From Trichoplusia ni (Eukaryota > Arthropoda > Insecta > Lepidoptera > Noctuidae): 64,000 nt of DNA. The position numbers and the translations under genes were made by a program. The DNA lies in NCBI RefSeq assembly GCF_003590095.1, contig NC_039494.1, positions 620,001-684,000 on the forward strand, written 5' to 3'. The notes beneath the pieces were generated by a model. It made no database searches. It saw only the letters and a list, made by a program, of their open reading frames with translations, and was not told the origin of the DNA. Below, piece after piece: positions 46,659 through 57,183 of the stretch. The stretch's first letter is position 1. Each line of letters opens with the position of its first letter.

Positions 46659-46765
46659 CAAGGTTACCGTGAACTCGACCGACAACTTCCACTACTTACT
46701 ACAATCAGCTGTTCATACATCAAATTATCACTATAAAAAGTCGACCTGTGACAAGACAAGTATCA
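46659..46765 (+). promoter_or_regulatory. Promoter of gene P
   Basis: CAAGGTTA at 46659-46666, GACAACTTCCACTACTT (as in E) downstream, TATAAAA at 46732-46738, TCATTC with its A at 46765 (33 nt). Confidence 0.75.
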
Positions 46766-46798
46766 TTCAACTTGAATACTTCACAGTATCAAATCAAA

Positions 46799-47668
46799 AT
46801 GTTCTCCAAAGTGAGTATACCACGGAACTGGACTTTTAAAATTAAAAAAAAAACAGTGAAATTTCATACAAGAATATTAATCACATTTCATATCTTATTT
46901 TCAGGTAGTAGCTCTGTGCGCCTTTGTGGCTGCCGCCCAGGCTGGTCTCCTTTCCGCGCCCGCTCACTACTCACCCGCTGAAGCCGTCTCATCCCAGAGC
47001 ATCTTACGTCACGACCAGGCTCACGCCGCTCCCCTCGCTAAGATCGCCGTGGCTGCTCCCGTCGCCTACCACTCCGCTCCCGTAGCCTACCATGCCGCTC
47101 CTGCTCACTACTCGTCTGCCGCCGCTGTCTCCTCCCAGAACATCGTCCGTCATGACCAGCCCGCCGCTGTTGCCGCCCCAGTAGCCTACCACGCTGCCCC
47201 CGCCGTCGCCACCTACCACGCCGCCCCTGCCCCAGCTGTCTACCATGCCGCTCCCGCTCACGTTGCTTACCATGCTGCTCCCGTTGTCGCTCATGCTGAA
47301 GACTTCGACGTAAGTTGTATCAAATTTATACCTACGGATTTGTAATAACACTATTTAATAATTGCTGATATCTAATTCTGTATTGTTATACACAGGCTCA
47401 CCCCAAATACGAGTACAACTACTCCGTTGCTGATGGCCACACCGGTGACAACAAGTCCCAGCAGGAGTCCCGCGACGGTGATGTCGTGAAGGGCTCTTAC
47501 TCCTTCCACGAAGCCGACGGCTCCATCAGGACTGTGGAGTACTCCGCTGACGACCACAGTGGTTTCAACGCCGTCGTCCACAACACCGCCCCCACAGCCG
47601 CGCCCGTCGTCGTCAAGGCCGCCCCCGTCATCCTCAAGGCTGCCCCCGCTCACTACTACCACCACTAA
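46799..47668 (+). CDS. RR-2 cuticular protein (gene P), 229 aa
   Basis: Exons 46799-46810 (MFSK), 46905-47309 and 47396-47668. Exon 2 is E-like at its start (VVALCAFVAAAQAG, HYSPAEAVSSQSILRHDQAH, APLAKIAVAAP), with one SSQNIVRHDQ module where PAQHVA is shortened to PAA. It ends D/F-like in AEDFD. RR-2 of the D/F type from about residue 140; tail VVVKAAPVILKAAPAHYYHH. The promoter is E-like; the 3'UTR is F-like, with AATAAA at 47741-47746. So the 5' part matches E and the 3' part matches F. Confidence 0.95.
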
Positions 47669-49198
47669 ATCCTAAATAAGGAATGGCTATTGTGACCAAA
47701 ACTGTTAATTATTTATTAAATGCAATATACGAATAAGTTCAATAAAAAAGATTACGTTTTATTTAATGTTCAACCTTTATGACATACATTTTATATTTAG
47801 TTCGTCAAATTCGAGCTCAAATTAGGTAAATTCGTCTTGAGCTTTTAGGTAAGGCAGAGTCTCGTGACACAGTTGCATAATTTAATTATGAATCATACTC
47901 GCGATAACTCTACTATATAAATATACAACTTAATAAAAGTAATCGCATACGTCCATTACGTATAGTAAGTTTAGTATTTGACACTAAGCTGTGTTTAATT
48001 CGGATACGTACAAAAATTACTAATGGCTAATTTCTTCTTAAAAAATTTAACACCAATTTTCATTTTGCCCAAGTCGATTTTTTTGTTTATAATTAGTCAT
48101 AGGTTTTGTCAAAATAAAGATTTAAGGAAGTAAAACATTATTAATCTACAGTCGACAGTTCGTTGAGCTACCTCTGGTTTTAAAAAATAATTTTAATCTT
48201 AGTATCTTTATCAAATATCGTTCTTTTATTATTAATTCTGATGAACAAATACAATGTGTTGCGCGCGCGCCCGAACAATAGATTCCTCGCGACTATTGAA
48301 TTGTGTTGATTCCACGATAACACGATCGATCGAATCCTCTCTCTTTTGTGAAATTTTATGTATTATGAGAGTGAGCTAAGTAAAAATGGATCTCATGAAA
48401 GTAGCGTGGAATAAAAAATTGATAAATTTTTTGCCGCTGTGGTTGGCCTAGAAAACCATTACCGCTTGCTCCATGTAGTCCAGTATAGAGATTCGTGGTA
48501 GGGAGAGTTAATTTGGCCTGGATTTGGGACACAGTGGACTCGACAACAAAATGTTTTGTTGCTCATAATTTATGCTTGAATGTCATACATTTTTAAACTT
48601 CATGGGTATAACAGATTGATATGGCAACAAAATATACATCGCACAAAATACTGGAATGATACAATATGTAAAAATTAGGCACAAATTAATTTATTCACAT
48701 TAAATTATCAGCCACTACCTACTACTACAGAAGGTTTTTTTTTATTTATGACTCAATGACATTTTGTACCGCTTCTCCCCCATATGCTCGGAACAAATGC
48801 ACTCAAAGCCTCCTTTGATCATACAAATTGTAATGATACGATAACATCTTTAAGTTCTGACGATAATAACGTGGATACAATTTTTTAGAGAAGGTTTGGT
48901 TCACCTGATCTAATAGATTATTCAAAAACTCGTTCAATAAATAACTGATTGACTTATTGGTTTATATAATTGTTGTTTACGTACTTTCATTTTTTTTTGG
49001 CTGAGTTTGGAAATTAATATGAACGCCTTTATGTTATAACAATGACAATTGCCATTTTATAAATAAATAGATAATACATGCTATTCAATTCAATACATTT
49101 CGTTTTAAGCTGGTCCTCTATATTCTTACGTCCACAAAAAACAATGGTAAGTTAATAAAAGAGTTTTAACAAAATTTATGTAATAAGTATCGAAAAAG
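47669..49198. other. Intergenic, genes P to Q
   Basis: No gene supported. GGATTTGGGACACAGTGG at about 48520 echoes the LINE remnant in intron 1 of H. An ATG followed directly by GTAAGT at 49144 is an alternative first exon for gene Q. Confidence 0.5.
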
Positions 49199-49230
49199 TA
49201 TAAAATGGTTATTATTTCTCAGTTAAATCA
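49199..49230 (+). promoter_or_regulatory. Probable promoter of gene Q
   Basis: TATAAAA at 49199-49205 and TCAACA with its A at 49230 (31 nt). A perfect TCAGTT lies closer, at 49219-49224. No AAGGTCA-type motif was seen. Confidence 0.45.
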
Positions 49231-49269
49231 ACAGTTAGCTAGTACATTTTGTGAGCAACAGTTCAAATT

Positions 49270-50996
49270 ATGTGCAAAAATATGTTAAGAGAAGTAATTA
49301 CGATAATTCCTTTTTTAATTACCTAAAATAATTGTGACAAGCTTAATATGTTTGTATATTTTTATTTTTCCAGATTTTATATTGTGTTTATTTCGTGGGA
49401 GTAACTCAGTCAGTTTTAATTAACCCGGACAAAAACTACAATGAAGACATGGAAGATGGAATTTCACACGGATGGCAAGTCATAAAAATCTACCACCCAC
49501 CGACTTTCCGAGCATTCCGGTATAAACACGACCATTACGTAAGTACCTTCCATAACATATTGACACTCAAGGACTAAATACATGAACGCAATAATTAAGT
49601 AGAGAAAGGAACATTGACACGGTGTCAAATTTCTACTCATACAGGTATGTGTAATTAGAGTTAGAATTTATAATTACCCAATCGATAGACGGCTGGAATT
49701 ACTTAACGGAATAATGTCTTAGACAGTATAGTGCATAATTATGGTAATTGCTACCTACTTAGTTATAAATCTAGATGATATAACACCAACCCTAAGATCA
49801 CGTCGATAATTATAATCATTCGGAACTGTTAGGCCAACACGACAGTCTCAAATAAAGAGAGTGACAATAGTTCTTGCTTGCCTGAGCTTGGCAAGCCCAT
49901 CCTATTTATGCTCATACAATTTTACTTTATTAATTTTCAGGCGTACCCTAAATATGAGTTCGGTTATTCCGTATCAGATAAGAAGACCGGAGATCACAAA
50001 CACCACCACGAGGAGCGCGACGGGGATCGAGTTCGTGGCGAGTACAGCCTTGTTGAGTCAGACGGATCTCTGCGGAAGGTCCAGTACCACGCCGATGACC
50101 ACAACGGGTAATTAAGCAATTACTTCACCTCACCGGCAGTGATTTCGGCCATGAGCATATATCACGTTTCTATTGTTAGCGATAAAATTGCACCGGAAAT
50201 TGTAAGCTCAGCCAAAGCAATTCTTTTAAATCTATTTTGAGCTTTATATCAATTCTGCACAATATTAAGGTCAATGGAATTATAAAAGCATTAACATGTA
50301 CTTAAGCATCATTATATTTTTTATCAGAAAACCTGTGCAATCGAATCGTCTGTAATGATAGCCTTCTCACCAATACACTAAGTAATAATCGTAACGTATG
50401 AATAATAATAAACTTTCAGATTCAACGCAGTAGTAAGTAAGACAGTCAACAAACACGGAAACAATGCCGTTTCTATGACTGAACATACAAGATTCTTCTA
50501 TCCCATTGGTCATGGCATCAAAATCAACCACTACTTCCCCAACAAGAACTACCATTATCAAGAAATGGTGAAACCTGAACCTAATAAAGAGAGTATACCA
50601 GTATATGAGGAAAAAGAACCTGGAATGGGTAAAGTTGAGGACCAAGCATTGGTAGTCATAGACTCAGCAGCAGACAAAGATGCTGTTGTTGAAATGGAGA
50701 CACCTAAAGAAACTTCAACTCATCAACAAACAACAGCAACTACTCCTAAGGAAGAAGTGGAAAACGTTCCTATTAATGTAGTACCAGCAGTCGTTACTAT
50801 GATAGCACAAAATCCGGAAGAATCCAAAGCCGATGCAGAAAACTTATTAGTACCGGAAGAAAAGACTGAATCACAACCTTCAAAGGACGAACCCGTAATG
50901 GAAGATCAACCGTCAAAAGAAAGTGATAACCCAGCTTTTGATTCCGAAGTAGCATCGTCGTATTATCATTCCAAAATGTATTATGTAGCTTACTAA
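49270..50996 (+). CDS. Divergent RR-2 cuticular protein with acidic tail (gene Q), about 310 aa
   Basis: Exons 49270-49293, 49374-49538, 49941-50107 and 50420-50996. The start is uncertain: ATG at 49270 (MCKNMLRE) or 49282 (MLRE, 12 nt as in the neighbours) with donor GTAATT, downstream of a TATA box. An alternative is ATG at 49144 followed at once by GTAAGT. Exon 2 continues the signal peptide (ILYCVYFVGVTQS). RR-2 begins at about residue 64: AYPKYEFGYSVSDKKTGDHK, HHHEERDGDRVRGEYSL, then HADDHNGFNAVV, split by a phase-2 intron in the NGF glycine codon. The C-terminal 170 residues are rich in E, P, S, T and K, unlike the AYHAAP proteins. No AYHAAP or SSQNIVRHDQ module. AATAAA at 51088-51093. 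Confidence 0.85.
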
Positions 50997-52539
50997 GAAT
51001 CAAGTTAAAGTTGTTATTTAGTTTTATAAGCGATTAAGTCATTTAGCACGTAAACTGTTAAATAATTCTGTTTATTGACTCTCATGAAATAAATTACAAT
51101 AAATTACTTTTTGTTTGATGTTTGCGATGACAGCACCACCTGTAGGTATGTAAAGTATTCTGTGGACGAAAGTAACACATTGACCAACGGTGAGGTTACG
51201 AGCATGCAATCATAGATGGCAGCAGTGTAGGAAAATAAATTGCTTGAAGTTGCTCGTAGATGGCAGCACTCAATTCTTGGAAATCAAGTCTCGTTATGAA
51301 TACCTTCACTAATGTAAATCGAATTTAAAACAATCGAAAGATGTGAGAGTTTCTAGCTTCTAGAGAATTTAAGTAGTCGCGTAGTCGGTAATAACAACAA
51401 GTAGTCTCTTGAAACTTTAACAGTTGTTTAAATTGTCAGCGCAATTACTCACATAAGAAAGCTCTCGATGTAAAGCTATAAATTATAATTACGAAACTGC
51501 AATCTCTGACAGACGAGGAATCTCGACAGGGCAGGCTATATAAAGAATGAAGAGATGATCATTTATCTAAAAGAAGTAATGATGAATAAGACCTTACGAT
51601 TATATTATTTTTTATTACATGCGGAGTTCCAGATTTTAGTTTATGCAAGACATTGCACACACTACTTACGCATACTTGACAATGATTTGCATGGTAATAA
51701 TGACTTTTTCACAAGAGTAATTATTCTCATTTGAGTTTCTAGTACACTTTTATGTTCATGTGTACAGAGGTAGACTCACGCTTTATTTTCAGAACTCTAC
51801 CCCACATAATTTTAAACCAAAGTAGATATTTTTAGTAGCATAAAAGGACATAATTGGGTAACCAGTGACTGTTTTAGATTTTTTTCAATCAATCTTACAT
51901 AATCTTAAAATACAATATCAGTCATGCAATACCATCTCCTACAAAACTAATTCCATAGTTCCTCTGTTTATTTGATTGAATGTTTGTCCTTATTTGGAAA
52001 ACCATCAATTCGATATTTTATGAAACTGTACCAGGCTGCTAGTGCTTGGGAGTTTTCTTTCTATGTTTCAGATTGGTAAAACTTTAGATTTAGTCATAGG
52101 TAAATAGGGTAGATAAATTAGAATTATCAAGTAGAACCAGAATGGTTTATATAGCTGATTACAAATTGTATTTCTTTGAAGTTACGAAATATCTTCAAGA
52201 GAAGGAACCCGCTTCTTTTAAACGGCAGACACAGTCAACCAAGAAGCACTGTTGGAAATTTTCATTTAAAAGGAGATGAAGCATCTATCAAGGCCTATCT
52301 ACCATCGAACCATGAAGGACAGAGAAGAACAATTGAAAGTAGCATATTTATTATGCATGGAAGAGAATGAAGCTCTGGTCACTCGTAATGTGCTTAGTAG
52401 AGTGTCTTGTTGAAGAATTATCCCGTAGAACATGAACATCTCATGTTCTATCGCCACTCAAAGCAGCTTATGTTATTAATAGTCTTAGTTAAGTAAAAAT
52501 ATTAAAAATGAGATTAGCCGGAGAGGAGTTATTGTGACC

Positions 52540-52730
52540 TAATTTCTAAAGCAAGCTGACATGGCGGTGTGCTAGACATGTCTGTCGAAGAACCTATGGC
52601 TGTGTCAGCCAAATAGTCCTTAAGTGAAGACCGCGAGAAGCTATTGCGGCGAAGGACGTCCTCCAGCCCCATGAGCCGATGACCTAAATAAACGGACTGG
52701 ATACGAAAGAGGGACCAAAGAGGCCAATGT
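52540..52730 (+). mobile_element. Decayed LINE C-terminal coding remnant
   Basis: One frame reads TWRCARHVCRRTYG, then VLK, a stop and RPREAIAAKDVLQPHEPMT. This parallels the WRWAGHVCRRT and WRPR segments of lepidopteran non-LTR elements. Stops and changes make it a fossil. Confidence 0.5.
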
Positions 52731-55011
52731 CAAAAACTAGGCCGCGATAGGGTGGCCGCGATAGGCTGAAATATTACTCAAATATAAAACATGTTCCAAA
52801 AATTTCAGTGTCGTATTTTTACAAAGTAAAACCATGTACTTAGCAGTGGCAACATGATCAGTCTATAATTACTTTGACAAGTCCACGCAACTCGTTCTAC
52901 ATTTCATATAAGGTCTCTATGATTATTTTGGAATGCAACCAAAATAATAAATATTATTTACATTGACATTTCTCAATAAGTTCACAAGTACGCAAGTTTA
53001 GCATTATATTGAAATAATATTTGATTGATTAAAAAACATTATTTATAATTTTTCTTGATTATTTACGGTGCCACGAGCGTTTATAACTAAAATCTTTAAT
53101 TGCATTGATTCATTGACATCAATTTGCCCTTCACATTTATTAAGTACGGCCGCCTTCGGTTAACAATGGTGCTTGATAATCATGATTTGAACTTTGTATT
53201 GAGTATCATTGTATCGAGTTTCCATTAATAAAATTTGTAAAATAAATCTGTAGCCAATTGCAATCAATCAATTACTTAAAAGTTGTTCCATTGAACATAC
53301 TCATAATATACATTTATCAGTTACCTACTCATAAAATACTATGAGCGTTATTTACGTACAAGATGGTCAAGTATACTTATGTACATATACAGGAATTGAG
53401 GAAATTATTAATAGCAGTCAACACGCCAAAACTAGGAACGAATAAACACAAATTAATTTAATCAATGTTTGTACGATGTAGAACTAGATCTGTACGCCAG
53501 CGGACTTCTAATTACGTGCGGTTACAACGTACATTCCTTTAAACTCTCCAACTTTGAATACTGTTAGTCCATTAAGGAAATTCTTAAGTGCTGGCTGTAA
53601 ATTACAGCTTCGGACCAGTTAGGCGGTGACAAAACCACGTACCTAAACATTATTCATAGCCGCCGATCGAAGCCCTACTTTTCTCGTCAGGAAGTGAGAT
53701 ACCAACTGGACTGGACTGAATTATTCCCAATTTTCATACGCCCTCAGCTAGTTACATAATAGCTATATAACTCAGCTCGTAAAACATAACTATATAACTC
53801 GCTTTATCTTGGAATAATTAGTTTGAAGTAGAACTAGAGCGACAGGGAACCGCACTTTCGCTGTTCAAACCTACGCTGATAAATGCTGACAGTTGTTTAC
53901 ATAGCAACGGTATAGTGTTCAGTGAAGACTGAACGGTATAGTGTTCAGTGGTGACTATTTCTGCTTCCTAGTTTACACGACGAAAACGGTTTAATACCAA
54001 AATAAATACATTATTTATGATGAAACTCGTTTGAGAAGTAGGTCATTTGGACCTGCTAAGCGCACTATTGAGCTTGTGACCCGACACTGAACCCATTTTC
54101 TTTATAGTTTAATTAATAAACTGCTAAACTTAGAATAAATCCTTTGGATATCTACGTGCACAATTGAATATCATTAAAATTATGTCATGAAACTAAGTAT
54201 TTATAAGAAAATAGTTTGCCTTAATAGACTTTTTAAAACAGAATCTGTTGACTAAGGATCCCTAACACGACAGGAATATGATCAGTGAACATCATTTGTG
54301 TCTAAAATGACTGAACCCAAAAAAAAACACTATAAGAGTTCGGTTTTTTGTTTAATTGCATATATTGTTAAACATATTCAAAAAAAATTATATCGAAAGG
54401 TAATAAAACGTTAAAGAAGAAATTAAAGATGATGATACTAAAAATGCTCTGTTTTGAAGTTCATCATTCACTCGCATAATAATAGACAGTCCTTCCTGCG
54501 GTCGACGCAGACAGTATAACTCTGTGCAATATGAAGTGATTTTTTAAAGCCCGAATAAAAAACATTTTCAAGAGCATCTCAAAAAAACTAATGATTGCAA
54601 CTGCAACACATGTTTAATGCAATACCTATTCTTTATTTCCCAATGCCTTCATTTGAAGATTAATCGTAAAGATTTCTAAATCCTCTAATGCGTATCAGTA
54701 TTTCCATCTTACTACAAATGTAGGTAATATACATATGTTGCATTTTTTCTGTCTAGAACATTATGATTAGTAGATTAAAAAACCACTTATGATTTGTAGT
54801 AACATCATTATGTCTTATAATACAGCCACCCGCGGAGTTGGATTTGTAACTTTAAAGATATGTTTATGTGATGTACTTAGTTATAATCATGTACAATGTC
54901 GTTGAAGTCATATGATTACCCTTATACAAATAAGTTATAGATGAATGATATCATGTTCTAACAAGCATAGGATGTTTCCTCTTTACGATATTGTATGAAT
55001 GCCATGTTTTT

Positions 55012-55215
55012 TTTTTGAGGTTAATGAAACCTGTAGTTTACGAAACTAAAGGCTCCATACAAAAACGGAAAAATTCGTCATCCAGCAAAACAACATCTCT
55101 GATTTTTTGAACTCTCATACTATAACGTTTTTTAGGAAGAGCCTGGTGACAGACGCACGGACAAAGTTTAAATAATAGGGTTCTGTTTTTATCCTTTGGT
55201 AACGAAACCCAAAAA
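55012..55215 (-). repeat. Interspersed repeat, family 1 (inverted)
   Basis: On the minus strand: GGGTTTCGTTACCAAAGG, AAAACAGAACCCTATTA, then CGTGCGTCTGTCACCAGGCT, matching the order of the copy at 2255. The ORF at 55038-55238 lies in it. Confidence 0.6.
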
Positions 55216-55310
55216 AAAGTATCCGGAAACTCAAACATTTTTTTCTCCGTCTGTGAGTTTAACGGATGATGTACGATTGTGCTATAAGCTTTGGATCCCT
55301 ACATCTGTAA

Positions 55311-55347
55311 AGATTCTAATATCATAAGTAAACTGATATTAGAATCT
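55311..55347. repeat. Perfect inverted repeat, 14-nt arms
   Basis: AGATTCTAATATCA at 55311-55324 pairs with 55334-55347. Confidence 0.8.
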
Positions 55348-55935
55348 CCATTTTGGAATAAAACTCAAATTAAAAGAATCTGTTTTTCTGTCAATAATTT
55401 CTTGATCACTTAATTCCTCATTATTCAAGAATGATGCAACTCATTTTTTTTGCAATTAAATAGATATTCATCTTTCAAAGAAATTGTATCAGTACGATGC
55501 ATAAGGTATTAACCAACACACCTACATTACATTAAGCAGATTAAAATCTTAATTATTTAAAACGTAATAGAAAAATACTTAGCATGTTAGAGTAAGAAAC
55601 CGCATTCGAACCAAAATTAAACAATCAAATATTGCGGTCGTGTAATAAGCGTTTCGTTTTAGGATCAACTAAATTCATAGTCTACATACTCAACTGTATA
55701 ATTATTTAAAATAAAAGTACTGGTTGTTGCACAGTACCATAGTATTAAACAATCTCAAAAAATTATAACAATATCAGCCTCTCACTTATCGACCATTTTC
55801 TCTACATATTGTAGCGATATCGGTCGTTGCGACATCCGATAAAGTGAGCAGATTGGCAATGCGGCAATTACTGTGATCCGATCGAATATCGTCGGGAATA
55901 GACCCCCTCCACGCCACCGCTTATATTTTGTTTGT

Positions 55936-55973
55936 TATATAAAAAGAGTGCACTATCATACCGATACCAGTCA
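55936..55973 (+). promoter_or_regulatory. Core promoter of gene R
   Basis: TATATAAAAA from 55936, and TCAAGG with its A at 55973. The initiator match is weak and the spacing (35-37 nt) differs from the cluster. No AAGGTCA motif at the usual place. Confidence 0.5.
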
Positions 55974-55995
55974 AGGCATTTGTGTCTAAAGCAAA

Positions 55996-57183
55996 ATGTT
56001 CTCCAAAGTAAGCTTATTCATTCAAATGGCATAGTGGGGCACTTACATAATATTTAGGGCAATTTTGTTCAATGTAGTATACAATTACATTGTTCAATTG
56101 CCAGTTTTGAGCTTAACTTAACTTTAGAAAGGCTTCAAATGAAGCTGTTTCATAAACAGTTTTTGTTCAGAAAGATTTTTACCTTACGATTTCCTTTCAT
56201 GTTTAGTACTCCTGTCATCCTTACCTAAATAAACAAAATTCTAAAAAAATAATCAAATAACTTACATCGTTCCAGATCGTGATCGCGTGCGCTCTGGTGG
56301 CTGTGTGCCAGGCTGGTCACCTGCACCACGCACCAGCTGTCTCCTCCCAGAGCATCGTCCGTCACGACCAGACCGTCCACCACGAGACTCCCATCCACTA
56401 CTCTGCTCCCGTTGTCCACGCTGCTCCCGTCCACTACTCGGCCCCAGTCGTCCACGCCGCGCCTATCGCTCACGCCGCCCCCATCGCTCACGCCATCCAC
56501 GCCGCCCCATCCCACGAAGACCACTATGTCGATGAATACGTAAGTATTATCGAATAAGAACTTCAAATGACCTGTAAATACATCTTGAGATTTCAACACA
56601 GAATTGATGGATTGCTTCAAATTAACCTCTTTACGTAAACACTATGTCGTCTTATAACGATGTTATATTTATGTTTCAGGCTCATCCCAAATACGGCTAC
56701 TCTTACTCCGTGGAAGACCCCCACACCGGTGACCACAAGTCACAGCACGAGACTCGTGATGGTGATGTCGTGAAGGGAGAGTACTCCCTGCTCCAGCCCG
56801 ATGGCTCTTTCCGCAAGGTCACCTACACCGCTGACCACCACAATGGGTAAGACCACGTTGCATTATATACTGATTAAAATTAGTTGACCAAAACTTATTT
56901 GCTTAAACAGAAGTGAATAGTAGGGAACTCACAATGTAATCACAATCGTAGCTAAGTAATACAACATGCAAAAAGTAATTTATGGTTCAATAGTCGTAAG
57001 AACAAGCTAATATTAAGTGAAACAAGAGCCTTCTCGTTGACGTATTCCCTATAATTGAGGGCTTTAAAGTACTCTATTATCCAAAATTGCTCATACATTA
57101 TGGTTTATTAACTATAAGGTAATTTTGTCAACAGATTCAACGCGGTCGTGCACAACTCCCCGCCCGTCATCCACCATCATTAG
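55996..57183 (+). CDS. RR-2 cuticular protein (gene R), 163 aa
   Basis: Exons 55996-56007 (MFSK), 56276-56539, 56680-56846 and 57135-57183. Signal peptide IVIACALVAVCQAG. Linker with one SSQSIVRHDQ motif, then HYSAPVVHAAP and AHAAPI units, ending HVDEY-like (HYVDEY). RR-2 from about residue 93: AHPKYGYSYSVEDPHTGDHK, SQHETRDGDVVKGEYSL, LQPDGS, then ADHHNGFNAVV, split by a phase-2 intron in the NGF glycine codon exactly as in Q. The tail is only HNSPPVIHHH. AATAAA at 57474-57479. Keeps the cluster's 12-nt first exon and SSQ motif but the domain intron of Q. Confidence 0.95.

Larger units (their letters stand above)
50997..55935. other. Intergenic, genes Q to R (4.9 kb)
   Basis: No gene supported. 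Decayed LINE at about 52540-52730, repeat family 1 at 55012-55215 and a hairpin at 55311-55347. The ORF at 52176-52370 has no recognisable domain. GGTATAGTGTTCAGTG is repeated in tandem at about 53910-53950. Confidence 0.6.

Noticed and set aside
49144..49152. ATG followed directly by GTAAGT as the first exon of gene Q
   Set aside because: Good donor, but a one-codon coding exon with no TATA box upstream; the TATA-supported start at 49270 fits the family better. Kept as an alternative.
52176..52370. 64-aa ORF with basic start
   Set aside because: No domain; lies next to decayed LINE sequence.
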